Below, piece after piece: positions 1 to 8,508 of a stretch of DNA of 64,000 nucleotides (positions are counted from its first letter, which is position 1; the number at the start of each line of letters is the position of its first letter). The stretch is from Pseudomonas sp. 14P_8.1_Bac3. Its GTDB lineage: Bacteria > Pseudomonadota > Gammaproteobacteria > Pseudomonadales > Pseudomonadaceae. The notes beneath the pieces are model-generated. The model ran no database searches and was not told the origin of the DNA. It saw nothing but the letters and a program-made list of their open reading frames with translations. The position numbers and the translations under genes were made by a program. The DNA is taken from positions 228,866 through 292,865 of the forward strand of contig NZ_JANLOD010000074.1 of the NCBI RefSeq assembly GCF_025466085.1, given 5' to 3'.

Positions 1-171
1 AAGGCGCAAATCGTCCAGGCGGGGGTGAAGCTGGGCGTTGATTACGGTCTGACCGTGTCCTGCTATCAGGCCGACGATAATGGCCGCGCATGCGGTAAAT
101 GCGACAGCTGCAGATTGCGCGCGGAAGGCTTCGCGACGGCCGGAATCAGCGATCCAACGCCTTATTTCTGA
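1..171 (+). CDS. queC: 7-cyano-7-deazaguanine synthase QueC, C-terminal fragment
   Basis: The window opens inside this gene; 56 codons and the stop are present. The visible tail carries the zinc-binding cysteines expected at the QueC C-terminus, in the stretch CGKCDSCRLR, preceded by SCYQ. QueC makes preQ0 from 7-carboxy-7-deazaguanine with ATP and ammonia, a cytosolic step toward queuosine in tRNA. Followed by tRNA-Lys and nadA, the order usual in Pseudomonas. The start lies upstream of the window. Identification rests on the cysteine cluster and the context. Confidence 0.85.
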   Translation, partial: KAQIVQAGVKLGVDYGLTVSCYQADDNGRACGKCDSCRLRAEGFATAGISDPTPYF

Positions 172-189
172 TTTATTTCAAATAAGGTG

Positions 190-217
190 TTGAATAACCT
201 TTAAAAATCAGTATTAT
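190..217 (+). promoter_or_regulatory. Predicted sigma-70 promoter of tRNA-Lys
   Basis: TTGAAT (190-195), a 16-bp spacer and TATTAT (212-217), followed by a GC-rich stretch typical of stable-RNA discriminators. The first base of the tRNA is 17 bp beyond the -10. Confidence 0.55.
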
Positions 218-234
218 ACGCGCCACCACACAGC

Positions 235-310
235 GGGTCGTTAGCTCAGTTGGTAGAGCAGTTGGCTTTTAACCAATTGGTCGTAGGTTCGAATCCCACA
301 CGACCCACCA
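235..310 (+). tRNA. tRNA-Lys (anticodon TTT)
   Basis: A 76-nt cloverleaf with genome-encoded CCA. The acceptor arms GGGTCGT and ACGACCC pair. The anticodon loop CTTTTAA sits on a 5-bp stem (261-265 with 273-277), placing anticodon TTT at 268-270. The T-arm contains GGTTCGAATCC. Decodes AAA/AAG. It stands alone between queC and nadA. Confidence 0.97.
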
Positions 311-584
311 TTTTTGTAGCAGTTTTAAAAGTCTGGAAGGCCCACGCAAGTGAGGATTTCCGGATTTTTTTTTGCCCTCGATTTAAGGTCGCAGTCCGTT
401 CGGGACTGCGCCGCATGACGCAAGTCAGAATCATCTTTTGCATCCACCGGATATTCTGTAGCCTTGCGCAGCTTCACCGCTGTCCGTGCCTGATGAATAC
501 TCACTTTCCCGGCGGTACCCTGAAGGGTCCGGAGCCGGGTGTATACTCGACTTTCGCGCGAAAGCGCCTGCAGGTCTTGCGAAC
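311..584. other. Intergenic region between tRNA-Lys and nadA
   Basis: 274 bp without a convincing gene. It holds a small hairpin (arms CGCAGTCC at 390-397 and GGACTGCG at 403-410) with no T-run. TATACT at 542-547 could be the nadA -10, but I see no matching -35. ORFs crossing the region on both strands overlap the tRNA or lack support. Confidence 0.5.
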
Positions 585-1643
585 ATGACGCAGATTTCCG
601 AACGCCTTCTGGTTCAAGCCCACCTCGACGCCAAGCAGCCCAAGCCGCTGACTGCTGAAGAGGAGGCTTACTACCGCGCTGCCATCGCCGCCGAGCTCAA
701 GGCTCAGGACGCGGTGCTGGTTGCCCACTTCTATTGTGATCCGGTCATTCAGGCACTCGCTGAAGAAACCGGTGGCTGTGTCTCCGACTCGCTGGAGATG
801 GCCCGCTTCGGCAATGCGCATCCGGCCAAGACCGTCGTCGTCGCCGGTGTGAAGTTCATGGGCGAAACCGCCAAGATCCTTAACCCTGAAAAGCGCGTGC
901 TGATGCCGACGCTGGAAGCGACCTGCTCGCTGGACCTGGGTTGTCCGGTGGACGAATTCTCGGCGTTCTGCGATCAGCATCCAGAACGTACTGTCGTGGT
1001 CTACGCCAACACATCCGCGGCGGTCAAAGCCCGGGCGGATTGGGTTGTGACCTCAAGTTGTGCACTGGAGATCGTCGAAAGCCTGATGGATAACGGCGAA
1101 ACGATCATCTGGGGCCCGGACAAACATCTGGGCACCTACATCCAGCGCAAGACCGGTGCCGACATGTTGCTGTGGGACGGTGCCTGCATCGTCCACGAAG
1201 AATTCAAATCCAAACAACTTGAAGACATGAAGGCGTTGTACCCGGACGCAGCGATTCTGGTGCATCCGGAATCGCCGACGTCGGTGATCGAACTGGCCGA
1301 TGCCGTGGGTTCCACCAGCCAGCTGATCGCTGCGGCGCAAAGCCTGCCGAACAAGACGCTGATCGTCGCCACCGACCGCGGCATCTTCTACAAGATGCAG
1401 CAGCTGTGCCCGGACAAGGTATTCATTGAGGCGCCAACGGCGGGTAACGGTGCTGCATGCCGCAGTTGCGCGCACTGCCCATGGATGGCGATGAACACGC
1501 TTGAGCGGACGCTGAAGAGCTTGAAGGAAGGGGCCAACGAGATCTTTGTCGATCCTGCGTTGATTCCTCAGGCGATTCGCCCGCTCAAACGCATGCTCGA
1601 TTTCACTCAGGCGGCGCGGATGAAGTTGGCCGGTAACGCCTGA
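585..1643 (+). CDS. nadA: Quinolinate synthase NadA
   Basis: Condenses iminoaspartate with dihydroxyacetone phosphate to quinolinate in de novo NAD synthesis; a cytosolic [4Fe-4S] enzyme. The 352-residue product starts MTQISERLLV. Recognisable family stretches include LVAHFYCDP and VVYANTSAAVKA, with cysteines in ATCSLDLGCP, TSSCALE and the C-terminal CRSCAHCPWM, which include the cluster ligands. The frame stays open 33 codons upstream (ATT/GTG-type starts), but the ATG at 585 gives the usual family length. Monocistronic here, followed by a REP hairpin. Confidence 0.95.
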   Translation: MTQISERLLVQAHLDAKQPKPLTAEEEAYYRAAIAAELKAQDAVLVAHFYCDPVIQALAEETGGCVSDSLEMARFGNAHPAKTVVVAGVKFMGETAKILNPEKRVLMPTLEATCSLDLGCPVDEFSAFCDQHPERTVVVYANTSAAVKARADWVVTSSCALEIVESLMDNGETIIWGPDKHLGTYIQRKTGADMLLWDGACIVHEEFKSKQLEDMKALYPDAAILVHPESPTSVIELADAVGSTSQLIAAAQSLPNKTLIVATDRGIFYKMQQLCPDKVFIEAPTAGNGAACRSCAHCPWMAMNTLERTLKSLKEGANEIFVDPALIPQAIRPLKRMLDFTQAARMKLAGNA

Positions 1644-1670
1644 AGTCTGTCAGTTAAGCCACACACAACA

Positions 1671-1704
1671 CACTGTGGGAGCGAGCAAACCCGCTCCCAC
1701 AGTG
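1671..1704. repeat. Single REP hairpin after nadA
   Basis: Perfect inverted repeat: CACTGTGGGAGCG and CGCTCCCACAGTG around AGCAAACC. It has the Pseudomonas REP head without a partner element. It sits between convergent nadA and the RDD gene, where it may stop transcription or protect the 3' end; GTTTTC follows. Confidence 0.8.
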
Positions 1705-1720
1705 GTTTTCGTGAGGCTGA

Positions 1721-2209
1721 TTATTTGGTCTTCTTCGGAATGCGGACAAGCTGGGTGCCCGAATACATGTCATGCCAGCTGCGTTTCTGTCTGTCGAACA
1801 GCGACCAGATAAACCCAAGGCCGACACACAGCAACGACGCAATCGACACCACGAACCGCAACAGCGCCTGCCATAAGCTGATGGATGAACCATCCGCGTT
1901 CTGCACGCGAATGCACCATACCTGCATGCCCAACGTCTGACCGGACCAGGTCCAGAACTTGGCAAAAAAACCAAACAACACAAACAGCAATACCGTCGAC
2001 AGCAAGGGATCGCCATCCAGCGCACCGGCTTCGGTCAGGGTGCGCATTTTGTCTTCGCCAATGATCGCCATCTGGATCATCTTGTAAACGCCGCTGGTGA
2101 CGATCAGCAGGGCAGTGCACAGCAGGAAATCATAAAACATCGCTGCCAGGCGACGACCCAGGGTCGCGGCGGGAAAGTCGCCCTGTGGTTTGAGCAGGTG
2201 TTTCGACAT
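1721..2209 (-). CDS. RDD family membrane protein
   Basis: 162 residues with three hydrophobic segments, at roughly 27-46, 68-88 and 118-140. The RDD signature residues fall near the first segment (GRRLAAMFYDFLL) with charged positions before later ones. RDD proteins are small inner-membrane proteins without one agreed function; some are linked to ion or solute transport. Start at 2209 (MSKHLLKPQG). It lies convergent with nadA and downstream of the cold-shock gene, from which a strong terminator separates it. Family assignment good, function unknown. Confidence 0.85.
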   Translation of the reverse strand: MSKHLLKPQGDFPAATLGRRLAAMFYDFLLCTALLIVTSGVYKMIQMAIIGEDKMRTLTEAGALDGDPLLSTVLLFVLFGFFAKFWTWSGQTLGMQVWCIRVQNADGSSISLWQALLRFVVSIASLLCVGLGFIWSLFDRQKRSWHDMYSGTQLVRIPKKTK

Positions 2210-2260
2210 GGCAGGGCTCTCGGCGAAAAAGAAGCCATTTTACGGATTTACGCGCACAAA

Positions 2261-2294
2261 AAAGCCCCTGATGTCAGCATCAGGGGCTTTTTCG
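2261..2294 (-). terminator. Terminator of the cold-shock gene
   Basis: Hairpin AAAGCCCCTGATG / CATCAGGGGCTTT around TCAG (2261-2290). On the minus strand the stem is followed by a T-run, giving a rho-independent terminator 10-15 bp after the csp stop codon. Confidence 0.9.
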
Positions 2295-2304
2295 TAACAG
2301 AAGG

Positions 2305-2517
2305 TTAGGCTTCTGCTTGTACTTCGTCAGCCTGCATGCCTTTCTGGCCCTGCACAGCGATGAAGGTCACTTTCTGGCCTTCTTTCAGGCTTTTGAAGCC
2401 ATTGCCCTGAATAGCGCGGAAATGCACGAACAGATCCGGACCGCTTTCTGGAGTGATAAAACCAAAACCTTTCTCGTCGTTAAACCACTTGACGGTACCG
2501 CTCTGACGTTGGGACAT
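2305..2517 (-). CDS. Cold-shock domain protein (CspA/CapB type)
   Basis: 70 residues forming a single cold-shock OB fold. RNP1 (KGFGFI) and RNP2 (LFVHF) are both intact, as is the opening [14 protein letters not shown]. Such proteins bind single-stranded RNA/DNA and act as RNA chaperones in the cytosol. Length and sequence match the Pseudomonas CapB/CspA group; which paralogue cannot be settled here. About 400 bp of non-coding sequence lies upstream, which would allow the long 5' leader common for csp mRNAs. Confidence 0.93.
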
Positions 2518-2920
2518 TTCTTATTTCCTTTGACGCAAAAATTAATGACAGCCTCCTTCTCATGAAAGAGTACTGGGGCTGGTTGCAGGAGAGTAAGAAG
2601 ACGTCGAACGGGATGTAGCTAACTTGTAGGCTACTGCCCAGGTCACGATTCCAAGCGACCCATGCAAACACAGTGAACAAACTCTACGCCAACTACGGGA
2701 GAAAAAACAAGCCCTGCGAGAGGCCCGGATTTGCTCGGGTTGAGGCACTAGTCGGTCCACTAGAGCAGTCTTATTCATTCTCGTTGTTCAAATGTTTTCG
2801 ATCGTTATAAGCAACGTTCATAAACGAAGCTTACAGTCGAAGTGATGCACTATTTTATGGCGGTTGCGTTACACATTAGTGCACTGTTAACGCAACCGCG
2901 TTACTTATAGAAACAGTCAA
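2518..2920. other. Non-coding region between csp and gcvT
   Basis: 403 bp. On the minus strand this is the upstream region of csp, so it probably holds the csp promoter and leader; the AT-rich part (about 2770-2860) is the likeliest promoter zone, but I could not fix a -35/-10 pair. It also contains the nested inverted repeat at 2861-2898. The 72-codon ORF at 2560-2778 is unsupported. Confidence 0.5.
2861..2898. repeat. Nested inverted repeat downstream of gcvT
   Basis: Perfect 11-bp arms CGGTTGCGTTA (2861-2871) and TAACGCAACCG (2888-2898) flank a 16-nt loop that itself contains the palindrome AGTGCACT. It begins 22 bp after the gcvT stop codon on the minus strand. No T-run follows, so it is not a classical terminator; it may be a 3' stabiliser or an operator for csp. 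Confidence 0.6.
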
Positions 2921-4045
2921 TCAGCCACGATAGTAGCGTTGTGGAACAAATGGCATTTTGCTTACAAGCAGAGCCACCTTTTTCCCACGAACGATCGCCC
3001 AAACGGGTGTGTCGATGGCGATGTAAGGGCTGTCGAGGTAACCCATGGCCAGCGGAGCGCCCAGGGTCGGACCGAATCCGCCGCTGCACACACTGCCGAT
3101 GATGTCGCCGGCTTCGTTGACGATCTCCGCTCCCTCACGCACCGGAGTGCGCTCTTGCGGCAGCAGACCAACGCGCTTGCGGCTGACACCGGCTTGCTGC
3201 TGGGCGAACACGGTTTCAGCGCCGGGGAAGCCGCCAGCCCGCGCGCCATCGGCGCGGCGGGGCTTGGAAATGGCCCACAGCAGGCTCGCTTCGATCGGGG
3301 TGGTTTCGCTGTTCATGTCGTGGCCGTAGAGGCACAGGCCGGCTTCCAGGCGCAGGGAGTCACGGGCGCCAAGGCCGATGGCTTCGACTTCCGGTTCGGC
3401 CAGCAGCGCGCGGGCCAGGGCTTCGGCGCTGGCGGCCGGGACAGAGATTTCGAAACCGTCTTCTCCGGTGTAACCCGAGCGGCTGACAAAGCAGTCCACG
3501 CCCAGCAGTTTCACGCGGGTGAACTGCATGAAGGTCATTTTCGCCACTTCCGGCGCCAGGCGTGCGAGCACGGTCACGGCGGCCGGGCCTTGCAGCGCGA
3601 GCAGGGCGCGTTCCTCGAACAGCGGCTCGATGGTGCACTGATCGCCGATGTGCTGACGCAGGTGCGCCAGGTCCTGGTCCTTGCAGGCAGCATTGACCAC
3701 CAGAAACAGTTCGTCGTTACCGAGGTTGGCGACCATCAGGTCGTCGAGGATGCCGCCGCTCTCGTTGGTGAACATGGCGTAACGCTGCATGCCCACCGGC
3801 AGGTCGATGATGTCCACCGGTACCAGGCTTTCCAGCGCCTTGGCGGCATTGGCGCCGGTCAGGCGGATCTGGCCCATGTGCGAGACATCGAACAGCCCGG
3901 CCTGATCACGGGTGTGCTGGTGTTCTTTCATCACACCGAGCGGATATTGCACCGGCATGTCATAGCCGGCGAAGGGCACCATGCGGGCGCCGAGTTCGAT
4001 GTGCAGTGCGTGCAACGGGGTTTTCAACAGTTGTTCGGTGGACAT
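2921..4045 (-). CDS. gcvT: Aminomethyltransferase, glycine cleavage T protein
   Basis: Transfers the aminomethyl carbon from GcvH lipoamide to tetrahydrofolate, releasing ammonia. 374 residues, normal for GcvT. The N-terminal folate-binding domain is recognisable from HIELGARMVPFAGYDMPVQY and LFDVSHMGQI; the segment SRSGYTGEDGFEI is a family hallmark. Last gene of gcvH-gcvP-sdaA-gcvT, 33 bp after sdaA on the same strand, so it should be expressed from the GcsR-controlled promoter. Corresponds to the gcvT2 type of the P. aeruginosa catabolic cluster. Confidence 0.95.
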   Translation of the reverse strand: MSTEQLLKTPLHALHIELGARMVPFAGYDMPVQYPLGVMKEHQHTRDQAGLFDVSHMGQIRLTGANAAKALESLVPVDIIDLPVGMQRYAMFTNESGGILDDLMVANLGNDELFLVVNAACKDQDLAHLRQHIGDQCTIEPLFEERALLALQGPAAVTVLARLAPEVAKMTFMQFTRVKLLGVDCFVSRSGYTGEDGFEISVPAASAEALARALLAEPEVEAIGLGARDSLRLEAGLCLYGHDMNSETTPIEASLLWAISKPRRADGARAGGFPGAETVFAQQQAGVSRKRVGLLPQERTPVREGAEIVNEAGDIIGSVCSGGFGPTLGAPLAMGYLDSPYIAIDTPVWAIVRGKKVALLVSKMPFVPQRYYRG

Positions 4046-4078
4046 ATCCAGCTCCTGAAAATAGTGCCGATGCGCGCA

Positions 4079-5455
4079 TCAGCACTCGATAATATTGACC
4101 GCCAAACCGCCACGGGCGGTTTCCTTGTATTTGCTTTTCATGTCGGCGCCGGTCTGACGCATGGTGCGGATGACCTTGTCGAGGGAGACGAAGTGTTGAC
4201 CGTCGCCTCGCAGGGCCATGCGCACCGCATTGATGGCTTTCACCGAACCCATGGCATTGCGTTCGATGCACGGCACTTGCACCAGCCCGCCAATCGGGTC
4301 GCAAGTCAGTCCGAGGTTGTGTTCCATGCCGATTTCCGCGGCGTTTTCCACTTGCTGCACGGTGCCGCCCAGCACTTCGCACAACGCGCCGGCTGCCATC
4401 GAACAGGCGACGCCGACCTCACCCTGACAGCCGACTTCGGCGCCGGAGATCGAGGCGTTTTCCTTGTAGAGAATGCCGATGGCGGCGGCCGTCAGCAGGA
4501 AACGCACGACGCCGTCTTCATTGGCGCCGGGGATGAAGCGCATGTAGTAGTGCAAAACCGCCGGGACGATGCCCGCGGCACCGTTGGTGGGCGCGGTGAC
4601 CACGCGCCCGCCGTTGGCGTTTTCTTCGTTGACCGCCAGGGCGTACAGGTTGACCCAGTCCAGTACCGACAGCGGATCGCGCAGCGCTGATTCCGGGTTT
4701 TTGCACAGTTGTCGATGCAGCGCCGCCGCCCGTCGTTTGACCTTCAGCCCGCCGGGCAGGATGCCTTCGTTGCGGCAACCGGCATCGACGCAGTCCTGCA
4801 TCACTTGCCAGATGTTCAGCAGGCCGGCGCGGGTCTCTGCTTCCGGGCGCCAGGCACTTTCATTGGTCAGCATCACCTGGCTGATCGACAGCCCGTAGGT
4901 CGTGCAATGACCGAGCAGGTCCTTGGCGCTCTTGAACGGGAAGGTCAGGGGCGTGGCGTCTTCGACGATGCGGTCGGCGCCGGCGGCGTCTTCATCGACG
5001 ACGAAACCGCCGCCGACCGAGTAATACTCGCGGCTGCGGACTTGCAGGCCCGCCGCGTCGAATGCGCGGAAGATCATGCCGTTGGGGTGATAGGCCAGCG
5101 GTTTGCGGATCATCGCCAGGTGTTCTTTCTCGTTGAACGCGATGCTGTGTTCGCCGAGCAGGTTCAGGCGACCGCTGCCGCGAATGTCTTGCAGGCGGGC
5201 GGCGACGGTTTCGGTGTTGACGGTGTCCGGGTGTTCGCCTTCCAGGCCCAGCAACACGGCTTTGTCACTGCCGTGCCCTTTGCCGGTGGCGCCGAGCGAG
5301 CCGTAAAGCTCGACTTTGACGCAGGTTGTGACGGCCAGCAGGCTTTCACGGCGCAAGCCTTCGACGAACCGCGCGGCGGCGCGCATCGGGCCGACGGTGT
5401 GGGAGCTGGAAGGGCCGATGCCAATCTTGAACAGGTCGAACACGCTTAACGACAT
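4079..5455 (-). CDS. sdaA: L-serine ammonia-lyase (iron-sulfur)
   Basis: Deaminates L-serine to pyruvate. The 458-residue single chain combines the beta and alpha parts: the N-terminus has FDLFKIGIGPSSSHTVGP, the serine-binding loop; the C-terminal half has cysteines in VGCQGEVGVACSMAAGALC and LTCDPIGGLVQVPC, typical [4Fe-4S] ligands. In this operon it takes serine formed from glycine-derived C1 units to pyruvate. A serine hydroxymethyltransferase gene, which lies between gcvP and sdaA in P. aeruginosa, is missing here; a REPIN fills the gap. Confidence 0.95.
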   Translation of the reverse strand: MSLSVFDLFKIGIGPSSSHTVGPMRAAARFVEGLRRESLLAVTTCVKVELYGSLGATGKGHGSDKAVLLGLEGEHPDTVNTETVAARLQDIRGSGRLNLLGEHSIAFNEKEHLAMIRKPLAYHPNGMIFRAFDAAGLQVRSREYYSVGGGFVVDEDAAGADRIVEDATPLTFPFKSAKDLLGHCTTYGLSISQVMLTNESAWRPEAETRAGLLNIWQVMQDCVDAGCRNEGILPGGLKVKRRAAALHRQLCKNPESALRDPLSVLDWVNLYALAVNEENANGGRVVTAPTNGAAGIVPAVLHYYMRFIPGANEDGVVRFLLTAAAIGILYKENASISGAEVGCQGEVGVACSMAAGALCEVLGGTVQQVENAAEIGMEHNLGLTCDPIGGLVQVPCIERNAMGSVKAINAVRMALRGDGQHFVSLDKVIRTMRQTGADMKSKYKETARGGLAVNIIEC

Positions 5456-5511
5456 GGTTGTTCTCCGGTTTCTTGTTATGGGAATGGCGGAAGCTTGACG
5501 TGTTACATGAA

Positions 5512-5609
5512 CCCTTGTGGGAGCGGGCTTGCTCGCGAATGCGGTGGGTCAGACAACGTTAAGGGTGGCTGATCTATCGCATTCGCGAGCAAGCCCGCTC
5601 CCACAGGGG
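5512..5609. repeat. REPIN between gcvP and sdaA
   Basis: Two inverted REP sequences (TGTGGGAGCGGGCTTGCTCG and its complement) at the ends of a 98-bp imperfect palindrome. It lies inside the gcv operon, where glyA2 sits in P. aeruginosa. Confidence 0.92.
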
Positions 5610-5644
5610 ATGCGGTGTTCTCGAAAGAACACCGCCCTCATCCG

Positions 5645-8497
5645 TCAAGCGTAGCTTTCTATCGACGGGCAGGCGCACACCAGGTTGCGATCGCCGAAGA
5701 CGTTGTCGACGCGACCGACCGGTGGCCAGTACTTGCCTTCGATCAGCGACGCGACCGGATACACCGCTTGCTCGCGGCTGTACGGGTGGGTCCACTCGCC
5801 CACGATTTCCGCCGCGGTGTGCGGAGCGTTTTTCAGTGGGTTGTCGTCCTTGTCCAGCGTGCCGTTTTCCACCGCGCGGATTTCCTCGCGGATGCGGATC
5901 ATGGCGTCGCAGAAGCGGTCCAGTTCTTCCTTGGATTCGCTTTCGGTCGGCTCGATCATCAGCGTGCCGGCCACCGGGAACGACATGGTCGGGGCGTGGA
6001 AGCCGAAGTCGATCAGGCGCTTGGCGACGTCATCGACGCTGATGCCGCTGCTGTCTTTCAGCGGACGCAGGTCGAGGATGCATTCGTGCGCCACCAGACC
6101 GTTGCTGCCGGTGTAGAGAACAGGATAGTGCTCTTCCAGGCGACGGGAGATGTAGTTGGCATTGAGGATCGCCAGTTGCGATGCGCGTTTGAGGCCAGCG
6201 CCACCCATCATCCGAATGTACATCCAGGTGATCGGCAGAATGCTCGCGCTGCCGAACGGTGCCGCGCAGACTGCGCCTTCCTTGCGTGCCATCTGGGCGT
6301 GGCCCGGCAGGAATGGAGTCAGGTGCGATTTCACGCCGATCGGGCCGACGCCCGGGCCGCCACCGCCGTGGGGAATGCAGAACGTCTTGTGCAGGTTCAG
6401 GTGCGAGACGTCGCCACCGAACTTGCCCGGTGCGCAGAGGCCGACCATCGCGTTCATGTTGGCGCCGTCGATGTACACTTGGCCGCCGTGGTCATGAATG
6501 ATGCCGCAGATTTCGCGGATGCCTTCTTCGAACACGCCGTGGGTCGACGGGTAGGTGATCATCAGCGCCGCAAGGTGTTCGCGGTGTTCGATGGCTTTGG
6601 CGCGCAGGTCTTCGATGTCGACGTTGCCGCGGGCGTCGCAGGCGGTCACGACCACACGCATGCCGGCCATGTTGGCGGTGGCCGGGTTGGTGCCGTGGGC
6701 GGACGATGGGATCAGGCAGATGTCGCGACGGTCTTCGCCACGGCTCTGGTGATAGGCGCGAATCGCCAGCAGGCCGGCGTACTCACCTTGCGAACCGGCG
6801 TTCGGTTGCAGCGAGATCGCGTCGTATCCGGTCGCGGCGCACAGCATCGCTTCCAGTTCGTCGGTCAGTTGCTGGTAACCGGCGCTTTGCTCGGCCGGGG
6901 CGAACGGGTGCAGGGCGCCGAATTCGGCCCAGGTCACCGGGATCATTTCGCTGGCGGCGTTGAGTTTCATGGTGCAGGAACCCAGCGGGATCATGGTGCG
7001 ATCCAGGGCCAGGTCCTTGTCGGCGAGCTTGCGCAGGTAGCGCATCAGCTCGGTTTCCGAGTGATAACGGTTGAACACCGGGTGGCTGAGGATCGGCGAT
7101 TGACGTACCAAAGCGGCCGGAAGGGCGCTTTGAACGGAAGCAGCGAGGGCGGCGAAGTCCGGCAGCGCTTTACCGTCGGCGAGCAAGGCCCACAGGGTTT
7201 CGACGTCGGCTTGCGAAGTGGTTTCGTCGAGGGACAGGCCCAGGCGTTCACCATCGACCACGCGCAGGTTGATCTGCCGGGCCCGTGCCTGGTCGTGCAG
7301 CTTGGCGGTGTGGGCGCCGGTATTCAGGGTCAGCGTATCGAAGAAGCTGGCTTGCTCAACGGTCAGTCCCAGTGCGCTCAAGCCTTTGGCGAGAATCGCG
7401 GTCAGGTGATGAATGCGGTTGGCGATCTGCGTCAGGCCTTTCGGACCGTGGTAGACCGCGTACATGCTGGCGATGTTGGCCAGCAGCACTTGGGCGGTGC
7501 AGATGTTCGACGTGGCTTTCTCGCGGCGGATGTGTTGTTCGCGGGTCTGCATGGCCAGGCGCAGGGCCGGCTTGCCGAAACGGTCCACCGACACGCCGAC
7601 CAGACGGCCCGGCATGTCGCGCTTGAACGCATCTTTAGTGGAGAAGTACGCCGCGTGCGGGCCGCCGAAGCCCAGCGGTACGCCGAAGCGTTGTGCGCTG
7701 CCAATGGCCACGTCGGCGCCGAACTCGCCCGGCGGGGTCAGCACGGTCAGGGCCAGCAGGTCAGCGGCGACGGCGACCAGTGCGTTGGCTGCGTGGAAGC
7801 GTTCGGTCAGCTCGCGGTAATTGAAGACGTCGCCGTTGCTCGCCGGGTATTGCAGCAGGGCGCCGAAGAATGGCGTCACGTCGGTCAGTTCGAGCTCGTC
7901 GCCGACGACCACCTCGATGCCCAACGGCTCGGCACGGGTGCGCAGCACGTCGAGGGTTTGCGGGTGGCAATGCACGGAGGCGAAGAAGGCGTGACTGCCT
8001 TTGTTCTTGCTCAGGCGTTTGCAAAAGGTCATCGCTTCGGCAGCGGCGGTGGCTTCGTCCAGCAAGGATGCGTTGGCAATCGGCAGGCCGGTGAGGTCAC
8101 TGATCAGGGTCTGGAAGTTCAGCAGCGCTTCGAGGCGACCCTGGGAAATTTCTGGCTGGTACGGGGTGTACGCGGTGTACCAGGCCGGATTTTCCAGCAG
8201 GTTGCGCAGGATCGGCGACGGCGTGTGAGTGCCGTAGTAACCCTGGCCGATATAAGTCTTGAACAGTTGGTTCTTGGCGGCGATGCCTTTGATCAACGCC
8301 AGGGCATCGGCTTCGCTGAGACCGTCGTCCATGCCGAGGACGCTGGTGCCTTTGATGCTTTCCGGAATGACGCTGGCGCTCAAGGCTTCCAGGGAGTCGA
8401 AACCGAGGCTGTTGAGCATGGCTTGTTCATCGCCGGAACGCGGGCCGATGTGGCGGGCGATGAATTCATTGGCGGTGGTCAGGTTCACTTGAGTCAT
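5645..8497 (-). CDS. gcvP: Glycine dehydrogenase (decarboxylating), P protein
   Basis: PLP enzyme that decarboxylates glycine and passes the aminomethyl group to the lipoyl arm of GcvH. 950 residues, normal for the fused single-chain form. It opens with MTQVNLTTANEFIARHIGP. The PLP-binding lysine lies in LNLHKTFCIPHGGGGPGVGP, and the glycine-rich loop follows immediately. Only 11 bp separate it from gcvH upstream, so the two are co-translated from one mRNA. A long open frame on the opposite strand is a codon-bias shadow. Confidence 0.97.
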   Translation of the reverse strand: MTQVNLTTANEFIARHIGPRSGDEQAMLNSLGFDSLEALSASVIPESIKGTSVLGMDDGLSEADALALIKGIAAKNQLFKTYIGQGYYGTHTPSPILRNLLENPAWYTAYTPYQPEISQGRLEALLNFQTLISDLTGLPIANASLLDEATAAAEAMTFCKRLSKNKGSHAFFASVHCHPQTLDVLRTRAEPLGIEVVVGDELELTDVTPFFGALLQYPASNGDVFNYRELTERFHAANALVAVAADLLALTVLTPPGEFGADVAIGSAQRFGVPLGFGGPHAAYFSTKDAFKRDMPGRLVGVSVDRFGKPALRLAMQTREQHIRREKATSNICTAQVLLANIASMYAVYHGPKGLTQIANRIHHLTAILAKGLSALGLTVEQASFFDTLTLNTGAHTAKLHDQARARQINLRVVDGERLGLSLDETTSQADVETLWALLADGKALPDFAALAASVQSALPAALVRQSPILSHPVFNRYHSETELMRYLRKLADKDLALDRTMIPLGSCTMKLNAASEMIPVTWAEFGALHPFAPAEQSAGYQQLTDELEAMLCAATGYDAISLQPNAGSQGEYAGLLAIRAYHQSRGEDRRDICLIPSSAHGTNPATANMAGMRVVVTACDARGNVDIEDLRAKAIEHREHLAALMITYPSTHGVFEEGIREICGIIHDHGGQVYIDGANMNAMVGLCAPGKFGGDVSHLNLHKTFCIPHGGGGPGVGPIGVKSHLTPFLPGHAQMARKEGAVCAAPFGSASILPITWMYIRMMGGAGLKRASQLAILNANYISRRLEEHYPVLYTGSNGLVAHECILDLRPLKDSSGISVDDVAKRLIDFGFHAPTMSFPVAGTLMIEPTESESKEELDRFCDAMIRIREEIRAVENGTLDKDDNPLKNAPHTAAEIVGEWTHPYSREQAVYPVASLIEGKYWPPVGRVDNVFGDRNLVCACPSIESYA

Positions 8498-8508
8498 GTC
8501 TGCGCTCC

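Noticed and set aside
390..410. Hairpin CGCAGTCC-GTTCG-GGACTGCG as a terminator or riboswitch before nadA
   Set aside because: No T-run on either strand and no larger conserved fold visible; 8-bp hairpins are expected by chance in GC-rich DNA.
486..584. Longer N-terminus for NadA
   Set aside because: The extra 33 residues are not family-like; the ATG at 585 gives the normal 352-residue enzyme.
2560..2778. 72-codon frame upstream of the cold-shock gene
   Set aside because: Cys/Arg/Ser-rich translation without homology cues, in the probable csp leader and promoter region; no good ribosome-binding site.
2939..4690. 583-codon plus-strand frame across gcvT and sdaA
   Set aside because: Spans two well-identified genes on the other strand and has the same shadow composition.
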